NCBI RefSeq assembly: GCF_000303155.1
Contig: NC_018719.1
Span: forward strand, 186,001 to 250,000
Reading direction: 5' to 3'
DNA length: 64,000 nt
Source of the DNA: Candidatus Nitrososphaera gargensis Ga9.2
Lineage (GTDB): Archaea > Thermoproteota > Nitrososphaeria > Nitrososphaerales > Nitrososphaeraceae
The notes under the pieces were generated by a model that did no database searches, was not told where the DNA came from, and saw only the letters and a list, made by a program, of their open reading frames with translations. Position numbers and translations under genes: made by a program. The stretch's first letter is position 1, and every line of letters begins with the position of its first letter. This document shows, piece after piece, positions 8,147 through 17,338 of the stretch.

Positions 8147-8506
8147 CTCGATAGTCGAGTTCACTTGGCTTACTAGGTTTGATATGCTCACCGGCTTTCT
8201 GATAAATGCCCTGATGTCTATCGTCGGGAACATCTTCCTGAACTCTTCGTAATAGATCTCAAACGCGGTCAGGAAGCAGACCTTGACATTGCCGTCCCTT
8301 TTTTTCAGCTCCCTGTACAGGTCAAAGCCGTTTATCTTGGGCATCCTGATATCTATTATCATCAGATCATAACTGCCCGGCTTGAAGCTTGCAAGCACTG
8401 CCTGTGGGTCATTAAAGGTATCAACTGCAAAGCCGTGGTGCTCGAGCCCGCGCTTTAAGACAATCGTGATGTCAGGCTCGTCGTCCACTACGGCGATCCT
8501 TTTCAT
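8138..8506 (-). CDS. single-domain response regulator
   Basis: A 122-residue CheY-like receiver. The acid pocket is VVDDEPD (8-14), the phospho-acceptor Asp is in LMIIDIRMPKING (about 52), Thr is in CFLTAF and Lys in IRKPVS. There is no output domain, so it signals through a partner protein. No histidine kinase is adjacent. A second stand-alone receiver of the same type is at 21.9 kb. Confidence 0.9.
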   Translation of the reverse strand: MKRIAVVDDEPDITIVLKRGLEHHGFAVDTFNDPQAVLASFKPGSYDLMIIDIRMPKINGFDLYRELKKRDGNVKVCFLTAFEIYYEEFRKMFPTIDIRAFIRKPVSISNLVSQVNSTIESE

Positions 8507-8600
8507 GCATAGATAAAATTTTCAGAGGACTATTTTAAGACACTGGTTCTGCTTTCCAGAACCCTATATTCTTAAATCATCTATTTCTTGCTGTAAATGC

Positions 8601-9161
8601 ATGAAAATCTATACCAAGACGGGCGACAAGGGAGAGACAGGGCTTATAGGCGGAAAGCGGGTGAGCAAGGCTGACCCGAGGATAATAGCTTATGGCGCGG
8701 TCGACGAGCTGAACTCTAGCATAGGTCTTGCAGTGTCGTTTCTGCGGCCAAGAAAAGAATTTTCAGATCTAGTCGATGTCTTGGTGCAGGTCCAAAATGA
8801 TCTGTTCATAGTCGGCTCTGATCTTGCAGACCCGTCCTTTCCAAAGGCTGCAAACAACACTACCCCGCGCGCCGACGAAAAGATGGCGTCTGCGTTAGAG
8901 CCTGTGATCGACAGGTTCGAGTTGGAGCTTGAGCCAATCACGTTTTTCATTCTGCCCGGGGGAAGCGTCGAAGCGTCTCTCCTGCATCAGGCAAGAGGTG
9001 TGGCCCGCCGGGCCGAGACGGCCATTGTGTCGCTCTCAAAGAGCCAGACGATCAACCCTGCAATAGTGGTCTACCTCAACAGGCTGTCAGACCTCATATT
9101 TGTGGCCGCGCGGCTTGCCAACAAGAGGCTTGGCGTGCCAGACATCGCCTGGCGCAAGTAA
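8601..9161 (+). CDS. PduO-type cob(I)alamin adenosyltransferase
   Basis: 186 residues. It starts MKIYTKTGDKGETGLIGG, the ATP-binding N-terminal motif of the PduO/MMAB family. It also has AYGAVDELNSSIGLA and the C-terminal R-x-A-E-T-AIV and NRLSDLIFVAAR motifs that line the cobalamin site. It transfers adenosyl from ATP to cob(I)alamin to make coenzyme B12. A TATA-like CTTAAATC at about 8572 lies 25-30 bases before the ATG, predicting a near-leaderless mRNA. The length is normal. Confidence 0.92.
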   Translation: MKIYTKTGDKGETGLIGGKRVSKADPRIIAYGAVDELNSSIGLAVSFLRPRKEFSDLVDVLVQVQNDLFIVGSDLADPSFPKAANNTTPRADEKMASALEPVIDRFELELEPITFFILPGGSVEASLLHQARGVARRAETAIVSLSKSQTINPAIVVYLNRLSDLIFVAARLANKRLGVPDIAWRK

Positions 9162-9228
9162 TCGGGCAGTAATGGCCATGACACACTAACGTTAAAATCA
9201 CCAAGGCACAGATGGCCCAGTATAGGCT

Positions 9229-9402
9229 TTGGGCCAGATCAATAACGTGCTGATAATACTGGCTATCACATTGCTGATGGCCGTGGCAACAGCAGTGCTT
9301 GCTTACTTTGCCGACTTCCTGCCTCTGGTTTTTGATAGCGGGACGCAGATATCGACAAACGTGTCAGTAGGGACGCAGCAGGTAACAACAACAGAAGGCT
9401 AG
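9229..9402 (+). CDS. small single-pass membrane protein
   Basis: A TTG start at 9229 (or GTG at 9247) gives 57 or 51 residues. One hydrophobic helix (VLIILAITLLMAVATAVLAY) is followed by a Thr/Ser-rich tail (STNVSVGTQQVTTTEG) that would be outside the cell. An in-frame stop just upstream of 9229 limits the start. Unknown function; no charged pilin-type cleavage site is evident. Confidence 0.45.
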   Translation: MGQINNVLIILAITLLMAVATAVLAYFADFLPLVFDSGTQISTNVSVGTQQVTTTEG

Positions 9403-9455
9403 TACCACACTCGCTAGCTTTAAAAAGTCAGCTGCAGCATCACTCTTTGCGTCAG

Positions 9456-9611
9456 ATGAATAATAGTAATAGCAAAAAAGAAGATAGCGGTAGTGGCGTC
9501 AGCTGCCCTTATTGCGCATCCAAGTTCAAAGACAACGAAGAGCTTTCAAAGCACATTGACAGGATTCACCACGGCTCTGGGCTGCTTGAAGGCGACTCAA
9601 GGAAATGGTAA
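9456..9611 (+). CDS. small C2H2 zinc-finger protein
   Basis: 51 residues. After a polar start comes CPYCASKFKDNEELSKHIDR and then IHH: a single C2H2 finger (C-x2-C ... H-x4-5-H). A TATA-like CTTTAAAAAG at about 9419 lies 30 bases before the ATG. Its stop overlaps the start of the HD gene (ATGGTAA), so the two are co-translated. A nucleic-acid or protein adaptor role is likely. Confidence 0.65.
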   Translation: MNNSNSKKEDSGSGVSCPYCASKFKDNEELSKHIDRIHHGSGLLEGDSRKW

Positions 9612-10168
9612 GCGACGACGATCTGTCTCCTTTTTTTCGTTCCGTCCTGCAATTAAAATCGGTCAGGCGCGCCGGCTGGGTCTCAAAGGTCAAGGTCAAA
9701 GATGCCGAGTCGGTCGCGGACCACACATTTTCAATGTGCGCGATGGCGATGCTTCTGTCAGACATGCTAGGCCTTGACACGCACAGGGTTGTCAAGATGG
9801 TGATCCTGCACGATCTTGCTGAGTCCATAGTGGGCGACTACATGCCCGGCGACGTATCTGCAAACCAAAAGCTGGCTAAAGAAAAAAGGGCAATGAAGTC
9901 GATCCTGTCAGGCCTGCCAGAAAAAGTAAGAACAGAATACGAACAGGTCTGGCTTGAATACCTTCAGAACAAGACCGAGGTTGCAAGGTTTGTCCACAGA
10001 ATTGACAAGCTGGAAATGGCACTGCAGGCAAACCAGTACGCAAAGCAGGGCTACGCCGACAGGCTGCTTGCGCCTTTCTTCGAGTCTGCAAGAACGGCTG
10101 TCGGCGACGAAGGCGACATCGTGAGCGAAATCCTAAACTCTTTAAGGCCGGCTTCTGCTAAAAAATAA
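9605..10168 (+). CDS. HD-domain 5'-deoxynucleotidase-like (HDDC2/YfbR)
   Basis: 187 residues with the metal-binding HD signature: SVADHTF (His ~39), ILHDLAES (HD ~69-70) and HRIDKLEMALQ (Asp ~133). The order and the 'GDYMPGD' loop match the HDDC2/YfbR branch, which removes phosphate from deoxynucleoside monophosphates. It follows a small zinc-finger gene with overlap and is followed by a coupled hypothetical gene, forming a three-gene operon. Confidence 0.85.
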   Translation: MVSDDDLSPFFRSVLQLKSVRRAGWVSKVKVKDAESVADHTFSMCAMAMLLSDMLGLDTHRVVKMVILHDLAESIVGDYMPGDVSANQKLAKEKRAMKSILSGLPEKVRTEYEQVWLEYLQNKTEVARFVHRIDKLEMALQANQYAKQGYADRLLAPFFESARTAVGDEGDIVSEILNSLRPASAKK

Positions 10169-10506
10169 TGGTAGTAGTAGCAATGCAGTATTTCATGGCT
10201 CTCAAGATGGGTGAGAAGCGTGTCAGGGCAGCTCAGGAGCTGCTGACGCGCTATGCTGGCCACGCAATGCCCGCGCTTGCCCTGAAGGATAACAAGGATA
10301 ACAAGTGGGAGCCAGTGGGGGAAGAAACGCTCTATGCTGTTGTAAAGGAGGACGCCGGCTACATGATCGCCTTTTGCGATAGAAACGGCATCGCAAAGTC
10401 GATTGCTCAGTGGTTTTCTGAAGACGTGAAAAACGAGATCGTGGCGAAAATAAAGGCCGAACAGAACATGCAGGAATATTTCGGCAAGCTATCGCTACCA
10501 ATCTAG
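10168..10506 (+). CDS. hypothetical protein, HD operon
   Basis: The ATG at 10168 shares its A with the stop of the HD gene; an internal ATG lies at 10183. 112 residues, mixed alpha/beta, no Cys pairs or membrane segments. The sequence YAVVKEDAGYMIAFCDRNGIAKSIAQWF looks like a small beta-alpha core. I do not recognise the family. Coupling to the HD phosphohydrolase is the only functional hint. Confidence 0.5.
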   Translation: MVVVAMQYFMALKMGEKRVRAAQELLTRYAGHAMPALALKDNKDNKWEPVGEETLYAVVKEDAGYMIAFCDRNGIAKSIAQWFSEDVKNEIVAKIKAEQNMQEYFGKLSLPI

Positions 10507-10558
10507 TAGTCCTCTCTGCATTCGCCAAGAAAAAATCATACAAGTCTTATTAACTTGA

Positions 10559-11164
10559 ATGGTCAGTGCAGCGCATGGTAGTAAAGGTGGCTACATTCTG
10601 GGGAGCATACGCCCCGGCTGCAATGGCGAGGCAGTAGCTAGATGGGTCTACGATATTGCAAAGAGGCGCAGCGATGCCGAGTTCGAGTATGTTGACATTA
10701 AGGACTGCAACTTGCCGCTCTTAGATGAACCGATCCCGCCCTCACAGGGTCAGTATACCAAGGAACACACCAAGAGGTGGGCGGCAAAGGTTGATTCTTT
10801 CGACGCCTTTGTCTTTGTGACGGCTGAATATAACCATGGAATACCAGGTGCATTAAAGAACGCAATAGACTTTCTGTACAAGGAATGGAACAACAAAGTG
10901 GCAGGGTTTGTCGGCTACGTCAGCGCCGGCGGCGTGCGAGCGGTAGAACAGTTGCGTCTGGTTATGGCAGAACTCCAGATTGCAGACGTGCGCGCCCAAG
11001 TCACGTTGTCGCTCTTTACTGATTTTGAGAACTTTACAAAGTTCAAGCCTGCCGCATATCAACAAGATTATGTCAACTCTATGCTGGATCAGGTCATCGC
11101 TTGGGCCGGTGCCCTAAAGCCTCTCCGAACAAAAAGACCAGAATATTCTATAGCAGCCTCCTGA
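10559..11164 (+). CDS. NADPH-dependent FMN reductase-like flavodoxin fold
   Basis: 201 residues. The FMN phosphate loop is GSIRPGCNGEAVARW, and the flavin-facing loop is TAEYNHGIPGALKNAIDFL; both are typical of NADPH:FMN/quinone reductases. The N-terminus is odd: family members start with a short strand (M-V-x-KVAxILGSxRP). Here that strand (ATGGTAGTAAAGGTGGCT from 10574) is in another frame, and a one-base loss at about 10595 would explain it. The frame from the ATG at 10559 may therefore be artificial or a salvaged start. Confidence 0.8.
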   Translation: MVSAAHGSKGGYILGSIRPGCNGEAVARWVYDIAKRRSDAEFEYVDIKDCNLPLLDEPIPPSQGQYTKEHTKRWAAKVDSFDAFVFVTAEYNHGIPGALKNAIDFLYKEWNNKVAGFVGYVSAGGVRAVEQLRLVMAELQIADVRAQVTLSLFTDFENFTKFKPAAYQQDYVNSMLDQVIAWAGALKPLRTKRPEYSIAAS

Positions 11165-11398
11165 TTCCAACACAACACACAAAGAAAAAGAAATGAAGAA
11201 GCAGAGGCTGCGCTTGCGTTTTCAATGAATGTTGATGATGACGCTCCTTTTCCTGATCTTGCATCATATTATGATACTGCGCCCAGATTTCGTAATTCTA
11301 TTCCCAAGTGCGTAGATACGAATAGAGAACTATTGCATCGAATGTTAAAATCCAAGTTACTAAATGGTAGTGTAATCATAACGTTTGGATTACTATTG

Positions 11399-12729
11399 TC
11401 AGTACCTGGCAATTAGCCACCATCAATTATAACTGACCTGCTGTTTTTGATCTGTACCGAGTACACCGCGCCGTATTTCTGCTCCAGTCCCAGCCGCAGA
11501 AAAAGCAGCATATGAAAGTACGTAAATTCTGCATCGTATCTTCTCCCGTACCTTCCGCGCGTCGCCTTGCTGAGGTACTGCCACTTGATGTACACCCACT
11601 CATTCTGTATAACAAGCGATGCCAGAACATAGAGGAAGCGCAGTGCTGGACTCCTGGATGACGTCCTGGCCCTGCTCTTTCCCATCGCCCTGTATGACGA
11701 TTCTATGCCAAATCTCCTCCGGTACTCGTCAAACATCCGCCCTACCGGGATATTGACAAGGCCTGCGGCATAGTACATGTACTGGACGCCGCGTTTCTTC
11801 CTGTACCTTTTCTTCCGGTATTTGGCAACGGCATACAGCCTGAATGTGCATTTCTCGCCGGTGGCAGAATCTGTCATTTCGCAGTCCGGTACGACGAAAC
11901 TATCCCTTCTTTTCCGGGTCAGTCTGGATAACGTGCCGCCTTTCCTGCCTCTTGGAAAAGCGGCTATGATGTACGGGATACGCATGGAATTGAGGTAGCT
12001 CATTACAGCTGCTGTAAAGAACCCCTTGTCAAGGAACAGGCATTTTATCACGATGCTCGCCTTCTGTACCTCTGCAAGCAGGTACCTGACTACTCCAACC
12101 AGTGCTTCCCCCTCCCGGATGTACCTGGTGGCCAAGGTGAACCTCCTTCCATGGAGCATCACGTAGGCGCTGGCGTACGTGAAAAAGTGGGTCGTGCCGC
12201 TCCTGGCCCTGCCGCGTCTGACATCCCCCTCATTCTCAGGCTCGCCGTGGTAGGGAACGTCTGTCATGTCGATGGCTATGTCGACAGCTCGATTGTGCAG
12301 GGTCTCCGCCACCCTTTTCTGCAGCAGCCTGTTGGCGGCCGACTGAATCCACGAAATGTCAATCTTGGACACGTGGTACTGGACATCCCTCCTGGACGGG
12401 GTGCTGGCCAGAGTACAGCAGGCTTGTGTTATGGATGTCCCACCGGTACAGGCATAGACCACAGAATTTGCTATATCGACTACTGAATACCGCCTTTTTC
12501 TGAAATCGGCTGGCCTGAAGACTGGCAGCAGTACGTTTACTGCATTACCAAGTACTCTCTCATGTGTCAAAAAATGTTTGTCGGTAGGTTCTTGGGTAAA
12601 TGTACCGCACTGGATTGGCAGGGTTCTCACAAACCATGCGTCTCTGGTGGCAGCTTTAGCTGTTGCCAGGGACGCCCTTCAACAATCGACTAAAAAGCTG
12701 CTCACAAACTCGTTATTGCCAAGTACTGA
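11399..12729 (-). mobile_element. insertion sequence, copy 1 (1331 bp)
   Basis: The ends are inverted repeats: left TCAGTACCTGGCAATTAG, right (inverted) TCAGTACTTGGCAATAAC. The flanks carry a 3-base direct repeat, TTG before 11399 and TTG after 12729, the likely target duplication. It carries one transposase gene. A copy of the same length lies at 58640-59970 and looks identical. It lands inside the signal-peptide codons of a dehydrogenase gene. Confidence 0.92.
11413..12630 (-). CDS. DDE transposase of the 1331-bp IS
   Basis: 405 residues, strongly basic. DDE-type landmarks: AVDIAIDMTDVPYHGEPE (first Asp, ~120), IVIKCLFLDKGFFTAAV (second Asp, ~200) and YRRRFGIESSYRAMGKSR (Glu of the Y-x2-R-x3-E-x6 signature, ~310). 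This arrangement is that of IS4/ISH3-superfamily transposases; the exact family needs a database. The gene reads from right to left and fills almost the whole element. Its intact frame and its match to copy 2 suggest recent activity. Confidence 0.85.
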   Translation of the reverse strand: MRTLPIQCGTFTQEPTDKHFLTHERVLGNAVNVLLPVFRPADFRKRRYSVVDIANSVVYACTGGTSITQACCTLASTPSRRDVQYHVSKIDISWIQSAANRLLQKRVAETLHNRAVDIAIDMTDVPYHGEPENEGDVRRGRARSGTTHFFTYASAYVMLHGRRFTLATRYIREGEALVGVVRYLLAEVQKASIVIKCLFLDKGFFTAAVMSYLNSMRIPYIIAAFPRGRKGGTLSRLTRKRRDSFVVPDCEMTDSATGEKCTFRLYAVAKYRKKRYRKKRGVQYMYYAAGLVNIPVGRMFDEYRRRFGIESSYRAMGKSRARTSSRSPALRFLYVLASLVIQNEWVYIKWQYLSKATRGRYGRRYDAEFTYFHMLLFLRLGLEQKYGAVYSVQIKNSRSVIIDGG

Positions 12730-14307
12730 TTGTTGTTATTGGCCGCAATATTGGGCAGCTCACAACCAGCATTGGCACAGACAACATATGCGATGTCGTC
12801 TTCTGCTGCTAATGAAAATGATGACATACCGTCTGATGTACAAGATAATAATAGTAGTAGCGAGGCGCAGCAGCTGCCAGGTGAGGAAGGCTTTTCTATG
12901 CGCCTGCTTGCAATGAACCTTAGCGCGCCGCACAACATCCTCTATGGCCCTGACAGTGTCCTCTGGATCAGAGTGCGTCGGAAAGAGCATTACGCGCATT
13001 GACCTGAACAGCTGGGAGAGGCTCAACGTCATGCCGATGCCCGACGTCCACCAGTCCGGCAGTCAGGATGGCCTGCTTGGCATGGCGTTTGATCCAAACT
13101 TTAACAACACGAACTACATCTAGTCGCTTATACATATGACGCAGATCCTGACGAGGGAGAAGAACAGCTTGACCGCCGCCTAAAGATTACGCGATTTACA
13201 TACAACCCAGAAGGGCAATCAATAGGCGACCCTGTAGATCTTATCCCGGACTTTCCGGCAGCGTCGATCACAATGGAGGCCGCATGATTTTCGGTCCTGA
13301 CGGCAAGCTGTACTATACCATAGGCGATCAGGGCAAGAATCAATTCTCACGCTATTGCGAGACAATTCGAGCCCAAGAGCTCCCAACGGCTGAACAAATT
13401 GAAGCCGAAGACTGGAGAGCATACGAAGGTAAGGTGTTGCGGATGAACCCGGATAGCTCGATACCTGAGGACAACCCTGAGATCAACGGTGTCCGGAGCC
13501 ACATCTTTACATCGGACACCGCAACCATCAGGGCATAGCGTCTGGTCCAAACGGCGATCTCTACATCGTTGAGCACGGCGACAAGTCCGACGATGGATTC
13601 AGCCGCATTGAAGCTGGTGGGAACTATGGCTGGCCGCGCGTAGCCGGCTACAATGACGAGCAGGCATACCAGTACGCCAACTGGTCTGGAACAGAGAACT
13701 GCGAAGAACTGGGATGGACCAATTTCCAGCCCTTCCCGTCAAGCGTGCCCGTGATGAACGAAAGCGAATTCAATGCCACAGACTTTGTGCCGCCGATCCG
13801 TACATTCTATACAGTGGATAATGACTACAACTTCTCCGAGCCCGCTGGCTGCGGCTACGTGTGCTGGCCGACCGTCGCGCCGTCAAGCCTGCGCCTCTAT
13901 ACATCAGATGTGATTCCGGACTGGAACGGCACCTTCCTGATGCCTACTCTAAAGGGCGGCAGGATCTTCCACCTCGCGCTGGACGAGTGCGGCGCAGAGC
14001 TTGCAAGCGATCCTGTGGAACTCTTCCGCTCGGAGAACCGCTACCGAGACCTAGCATTCAGCCCTGACAGCAAGTCGATCTATGTGATCATTTTGACTCG
14101 CCTGGGCCAGTGCAGGCTATTGGGGACGGCGGCGGTCCGATCGCTGACCAGCAGAACCCAGGCTCACTGATCGAGTTCAGGTACGAGGGCAACAATAATA
14201 ACAACAACGTGGCAAGGGACGACTAGGCGCGCGACCATCCAGAACGAGAGTGTTGCATCGATATGGCTTTTATACCGAAATAGGCATACCAGCATAGCAT
14301 AGCAGTC

Positions 14308-15555
14308 TTGGCAGACAACAGGTTCGAGCAGGAAATCGAGGTAAAGGGGCACCTAATCGACTCTATGATACTGACGAGAATATTCGACAGCATCATGGAC
14401 ATGCAGGGCGACTTTCAGGTGCTCGAGTTCACTGTCGGAAAGAAAAAGGGCGACCCAAGCTACGCAAGGCTGCTTGTAAAGGGCAAGAGCAAGACACACC
14501 TTGAGAGCATCCTTGAGCAGGTCTTCCGCGAAGGCGCCCAGCCCGTGTCGGTACAGGAAGTGAGGCTCGAGCCTGCTCCAAAAGACATGGTGATGCCTGA
14601 CGACTTTTACAGCACTACAAACAACGCCACGCAGGTCTACTACGGTGGCCAGTGGATCGACGTGCAGAACATGATGATGGACAAGTGCATCGTGGTGGAC
14701 ACCCGACGCAAGACCGCCGAATGCAAGATGGTGCGCGACATTGTCAAGGGCGACCTGGTAGTAGTAGGCGAGCGGGGGGTAAAAATAATCCCGCTAGAGC
14801 GTCCCCGGGAAGGAGTTGACATTTTCCAGTTCATGAGCAGCGCAAGCTCTAGCGAGCGGCCTACACAGCACATTGCGCGCAAAGTGGCAAGCGACATTTA
14901 CAGCACGAAAAAAGAGGGCGGCAAGATAGTGGTGGTGTCTGGCCCAGTACTCGTGCACTCTGGCGCGGCAGAGGCGCTTGCTTCTCTTATCAGGATGGGC
15001 TACATCGATGGACTGCTCGCAGGCAACGCGCTTGCGGTGCATGACGTTGAGAATGCACTGCTTGGTACTTCGCTTGGAATGCGCGTCAAGGATGGCACGC
15101 TTGCAATCAGGGGCCACCGCAACCACATGGAGGCCATAAACGAGGTCTTCAAGGCCGGCGGCCTGAGGGCAATGGTGGATAAAAAGATCCTGAAAAGCGG
15201 CGTGATGTATGAGTGCATAAAGAACAACGTCCCATTTGTGCTTGCTGGCTCTATCAGGGACGACGGGCCGCTACCAGATGTGGTCACCGATGTCGTCGAG
15301 GCCCAGCGCAAGTACAAGGAGATAGTAAAGGGAGCAAGGATGGTGCTGATGTTCTCTACGATGCTCCATTCTATAGCGGTAGGCAACATGCTGCCCGCTT
15401 CGGTCAAAGTTGTCGCAGTGGACATCAGCCAGCCGGTGGTCACGAAGCTCATCGATAGGGGCACAGCTCAGGCAATAGGCATAGTGACGGACGTTGGGGC
15501 GTTCTTGCCCATTGTAGTGGAACACCTCAAGCAGATCGCCAACAAGCACAGCTGA
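14308..15555 (+). CDS. LOR/SDH-domain enzyme (archaeal ornithine cyclodeaminase type)
   Basis: 415 residues from a TTG start. The N-terminal ~100 residues (RIFDSIMDMQGDFQVLEF) form the small domain of the TIGR00300 family. The C-terminal part has the Rossmann-like LOR/SDH fold (GGKIVVVSGPVLVHSGAAEA, HDVENALLGTSLG, AVDISQPVVTKLIDRGTAQA). Family members convert ornithine to proline with NAD, or act on related arginine-derived substrates, as in cyanobacterial AgrE/ArgZ C-termini. The gene is intact between two damaged neighbours. The substrate is inferred from family only. Confidence 0.8.
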   Translation: MADNRFEQEIEVKGHLIDSMILTRIFDSIMDMQGDFQVLEFTVGKKKGDPSYARLLVKGKSKTHLESILEQVFREGAQPVSVQEVRLEPAPKDMVMPDDFYSTTNNATQVYYGGQWIDVQNMMMDKCIVVDTRRKTAECKMVRDIVKGDLVVVGERGVKIIPLERPREGVDIFQFMSSASSSERPTQHIARKVASDIYSTKKEGGKIVVVSGPVLVHSGAAEALASLIRMGYIDGLLAGNALAVHDVENALLGTSLGMRVKDGTLAIRGHRNHMEAINEVFKAGGLRAMVDKKILKSGVMYECIKNNVPFVLAGSIRDDGPLPDVVTDVVEAQRKYKEIVKGARMVLMFSTMLHSIAVGNMLPASVKVVAVDISQPVVTKLIDRGTAQAIGIVTDVGAFLPIVVEHLKQIANKHS

Positions 15556-15612
15556 CTATATAGAATTGGTAATCAAACCCTTTATTCTACATTTACTATA
15601 TAGTGCCTGAGG

Positions 15613-16564
15613 ATGAGAAAAATGTCATCGTCTCTCTTCAGCATATCGAAAAGAATAGTCAACCAAAAGGGTTCAGGGGCGCATGCCATAGCAGGATTGC
15701 TAATCCTGATAGTAGGAGTAGCGTTTGGTCTATCGATAGAAAGCGAAGCCCTAGTATACGCAGCAATTGTCATCGGACTGGCCACAATAATATCGGCCTT
15801 TCTGATGATAATCAAACAGTACGAACGCGTCATAATACTGCGGCTTGGCAGATATCATAGGCAGGTTGGGCCCGGCGTCCAGACAAGGATACCGTTTGTG
15901 GACAGCGTCTTGTAGTGGACGTGAGGGAGTTCAAGGCGGAGCAGATGCTCACCAAGGACAACGTGCCGGTGACGATAGACGCCATACCGCGCTATCGGAT
16001 AATTGAAGAGCGCGTCAGAAATGCTGTGCTAAACGTGGAGAACTTTAACCAGATGATCCAGCAGGTTTCGCAGACGACGCTCCGCAACAACATTGGGTCT
16101 TCAGTGTTTCAGGACATACTGTCAAGGAGGGAAGAAGTGAACCAACACATCAAGTCCGTGATCGCAGGCGAAGCAGGCAACTGGGGATCGAAGTTACTAG
16201 CGTCGAGATCCGGCAGGTGATAATCCCGCAGGAGCTTGAAGCTGCCATGCAGATGCAGGCGCAGGCCGAGCGAGAAAAGAACGCAAGTGTGACGTACGGC
16301 GAATCGGAGGTCTTGGTTGCAAAGCAGTTTGAAGAGGCGGCCAAGGTGTATGAAAACAACCATGTGGCCTATGTGCTCAGGCAGTCCAACATGCTGTACG
16401 AATCGATGAAGGTGCAGGGCAACACCATAGTCATGATCCCGTCAGAGACTCTCAATTCGATGGGCTTTGGAAATCTGAGGATGACGCTGGCGTACCTGAA
16501 AAACACGAAAAAGGCTGCAACAAAGCCGCATGCAGCAGCGGCCGCCGCTGACACTGCTGAGTAA
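15613..16564 (+). pseudogene. SPFH/stomatin-like membrane protein, two frameshifts
   Basis: Three frames join into one slipin/stomatin. Frame 1 has two membrane helices and YERVIILRLGRYHRQVGPG. After a one-base loss at about 15912 (VDSVL / VVDVRE), frame 2 continues REFKAEQMLTKDNVPVTIDA to NQHIKSVIAGEAGNWG. After a second loss at about 16193 (GGGG, probably GGGGG), frame 3 gives the usual EVTSVEIRQVIIPQELEAAM and the coiled-coil tail. Full length would be about 318 residues. Stomatins scaffold membrane microdomains. Both lesions are single missing bases, so the gene may be intact in the cell. Confidence 0.85.
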
Positions 16565-16602
16565 CGCCTAAAATAAGCGGAATGCAAAGGTATAGAGTCT
16601 AT

Positions 16603-16995
16603 ATGGCAAAAGACTACAAAAAGCACCTGACCCCAGAACAGTACGAAGTGTGCTGGAACAAGGGCACCGACCCCCGTTCTCCGGCGAGTACAACAACTGC
16701 AAAGACAAGGGCATCTACAAGTGCGTCTACTGTGGCATCAGCCTGTTCAGCTCTGACGAAGTTCGACTCGGGTACAGGCTGGCCTAGCTTCTGGACACCT
16801 ATCAAGGAAGGCAGCGTGGAAGAAGAGGTGGACACTAGCTACGGCATGGTAAGGACCGAAGTCATGCGCGGCAGGTGCGGCGCGCACCTCAGTCACATGT
16901 TTGACGACGGGTCCAACCCTACCTGCCCCCGCTACTGCATTAACGCCCTGTCGCTTTTGCTGGCAAAAAAGAAGGGTGCAACGACCAATGGGTGA
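16603..16995 (+). pseudogene. msrB: methionine-R-sulfoxide reductase MsrB, frame-disturbed
   Basis: The start MAKDYKKHLTPEQYEVCWNK and the C-terminal KFDSGTGWPSFWTPI and RYCINAL (catalytic Cys) are MsrB. Between about 16670 and 16755 the correct reading is in another frame: FSGEYNNCKDKGIYKCVYCG, which holds the first zinc CxxC. Returning to the frame needs one base near 16670 (CCCCC, probably CCCCCC) and two near 16757. In addition the second zinc pair reads RGRCGAH instead of the usual CxxC, a substitution that looks like real decay. MsrB repairs oxidised methionine. Confidence 0.85.
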
Positions 16996-17281
16996 TGAAT
17001 GGTCGCAGTGGCTCGACTTTGACAAGGCAAACGTCGAGGCCGTGCCTGAATCGCCCGGCGTCTGCGTGATGCACGCAAGAATGAAGATACTGTACATCGG
17101 AGCAAGCCCAAACATACGGCAGGAGCTGATGGGCCGGCTGTCGGACCCTTGCACGGCCAAGGCCAAGCGCTTCCGCTATATTGTGACGCCTGCATTTGAA
17201 AGCGTCAAGGAGCAACAGGTAAAGGAATACGTGGGCAAGCACGGCAAGCTTCCGCCCTGCATGGAAGAGCAAAACACTTGA
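16987..17281 (+). CDS. small GIY-YIG-like domain protein
   Basis: From the ATG at 16987 (overlapping the msrB end): about 97 residues. PGVCVMHARMKILYIGASPN followed by IRQEL matches the 'GIY...YIG' core strands of GIY-YIG nucleases, with VC-M in place of IY. The usual downstream Arg/Glu catalytic residues are not clear, so it may be a non-catalytic or divergent member. Translational coupling to msrB is likely. Confidence 0.5.
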
Positions 17282-17338
17282 TGATAGGGACGGGACGATC
17301 ATGGTCATATGAAGCAGCAGTCGTTGTGACGGCTATAG

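Larger units (their letters stand above)
11342..14226 (+). pseudogene. secreted PQQ-type glucose/sorbosone dehydrogenase, split by IS
   Basis: The ATG at 11342 starts a signal peptide (MLKSKLLNGSVIITFGLLL) that is cut by the IS at 11399-12729. Removing the IS and one TTG duplicate joins it in frame to LLLAAILGSSQPALAQ. The rest reads as a soluble beta-propeller: SITRIDLNSWERL, GSQDGLLGMAFDPNF, FGPDGKLYYTIGDQG, GPNGDLYIVEHGDKS, NYGWPRVAGY and a closing propeller blade to the TAG at 14226. Besides the IS there are about five frameshifts (near 12975, 13120, 13245, 13512 and 14090), each fixed by adding one or two bases, mostly in homopolymers. The enzyme would oxidise sugars outside the membrane. 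Confidence 0.85.

Noticed and set aside
12151-12486. Plus-strand frame inside the IS (also at 59392)
   Set aside because: Antisense to the transposase; no start signal or family features. IS passenger genes are not expected at this size.
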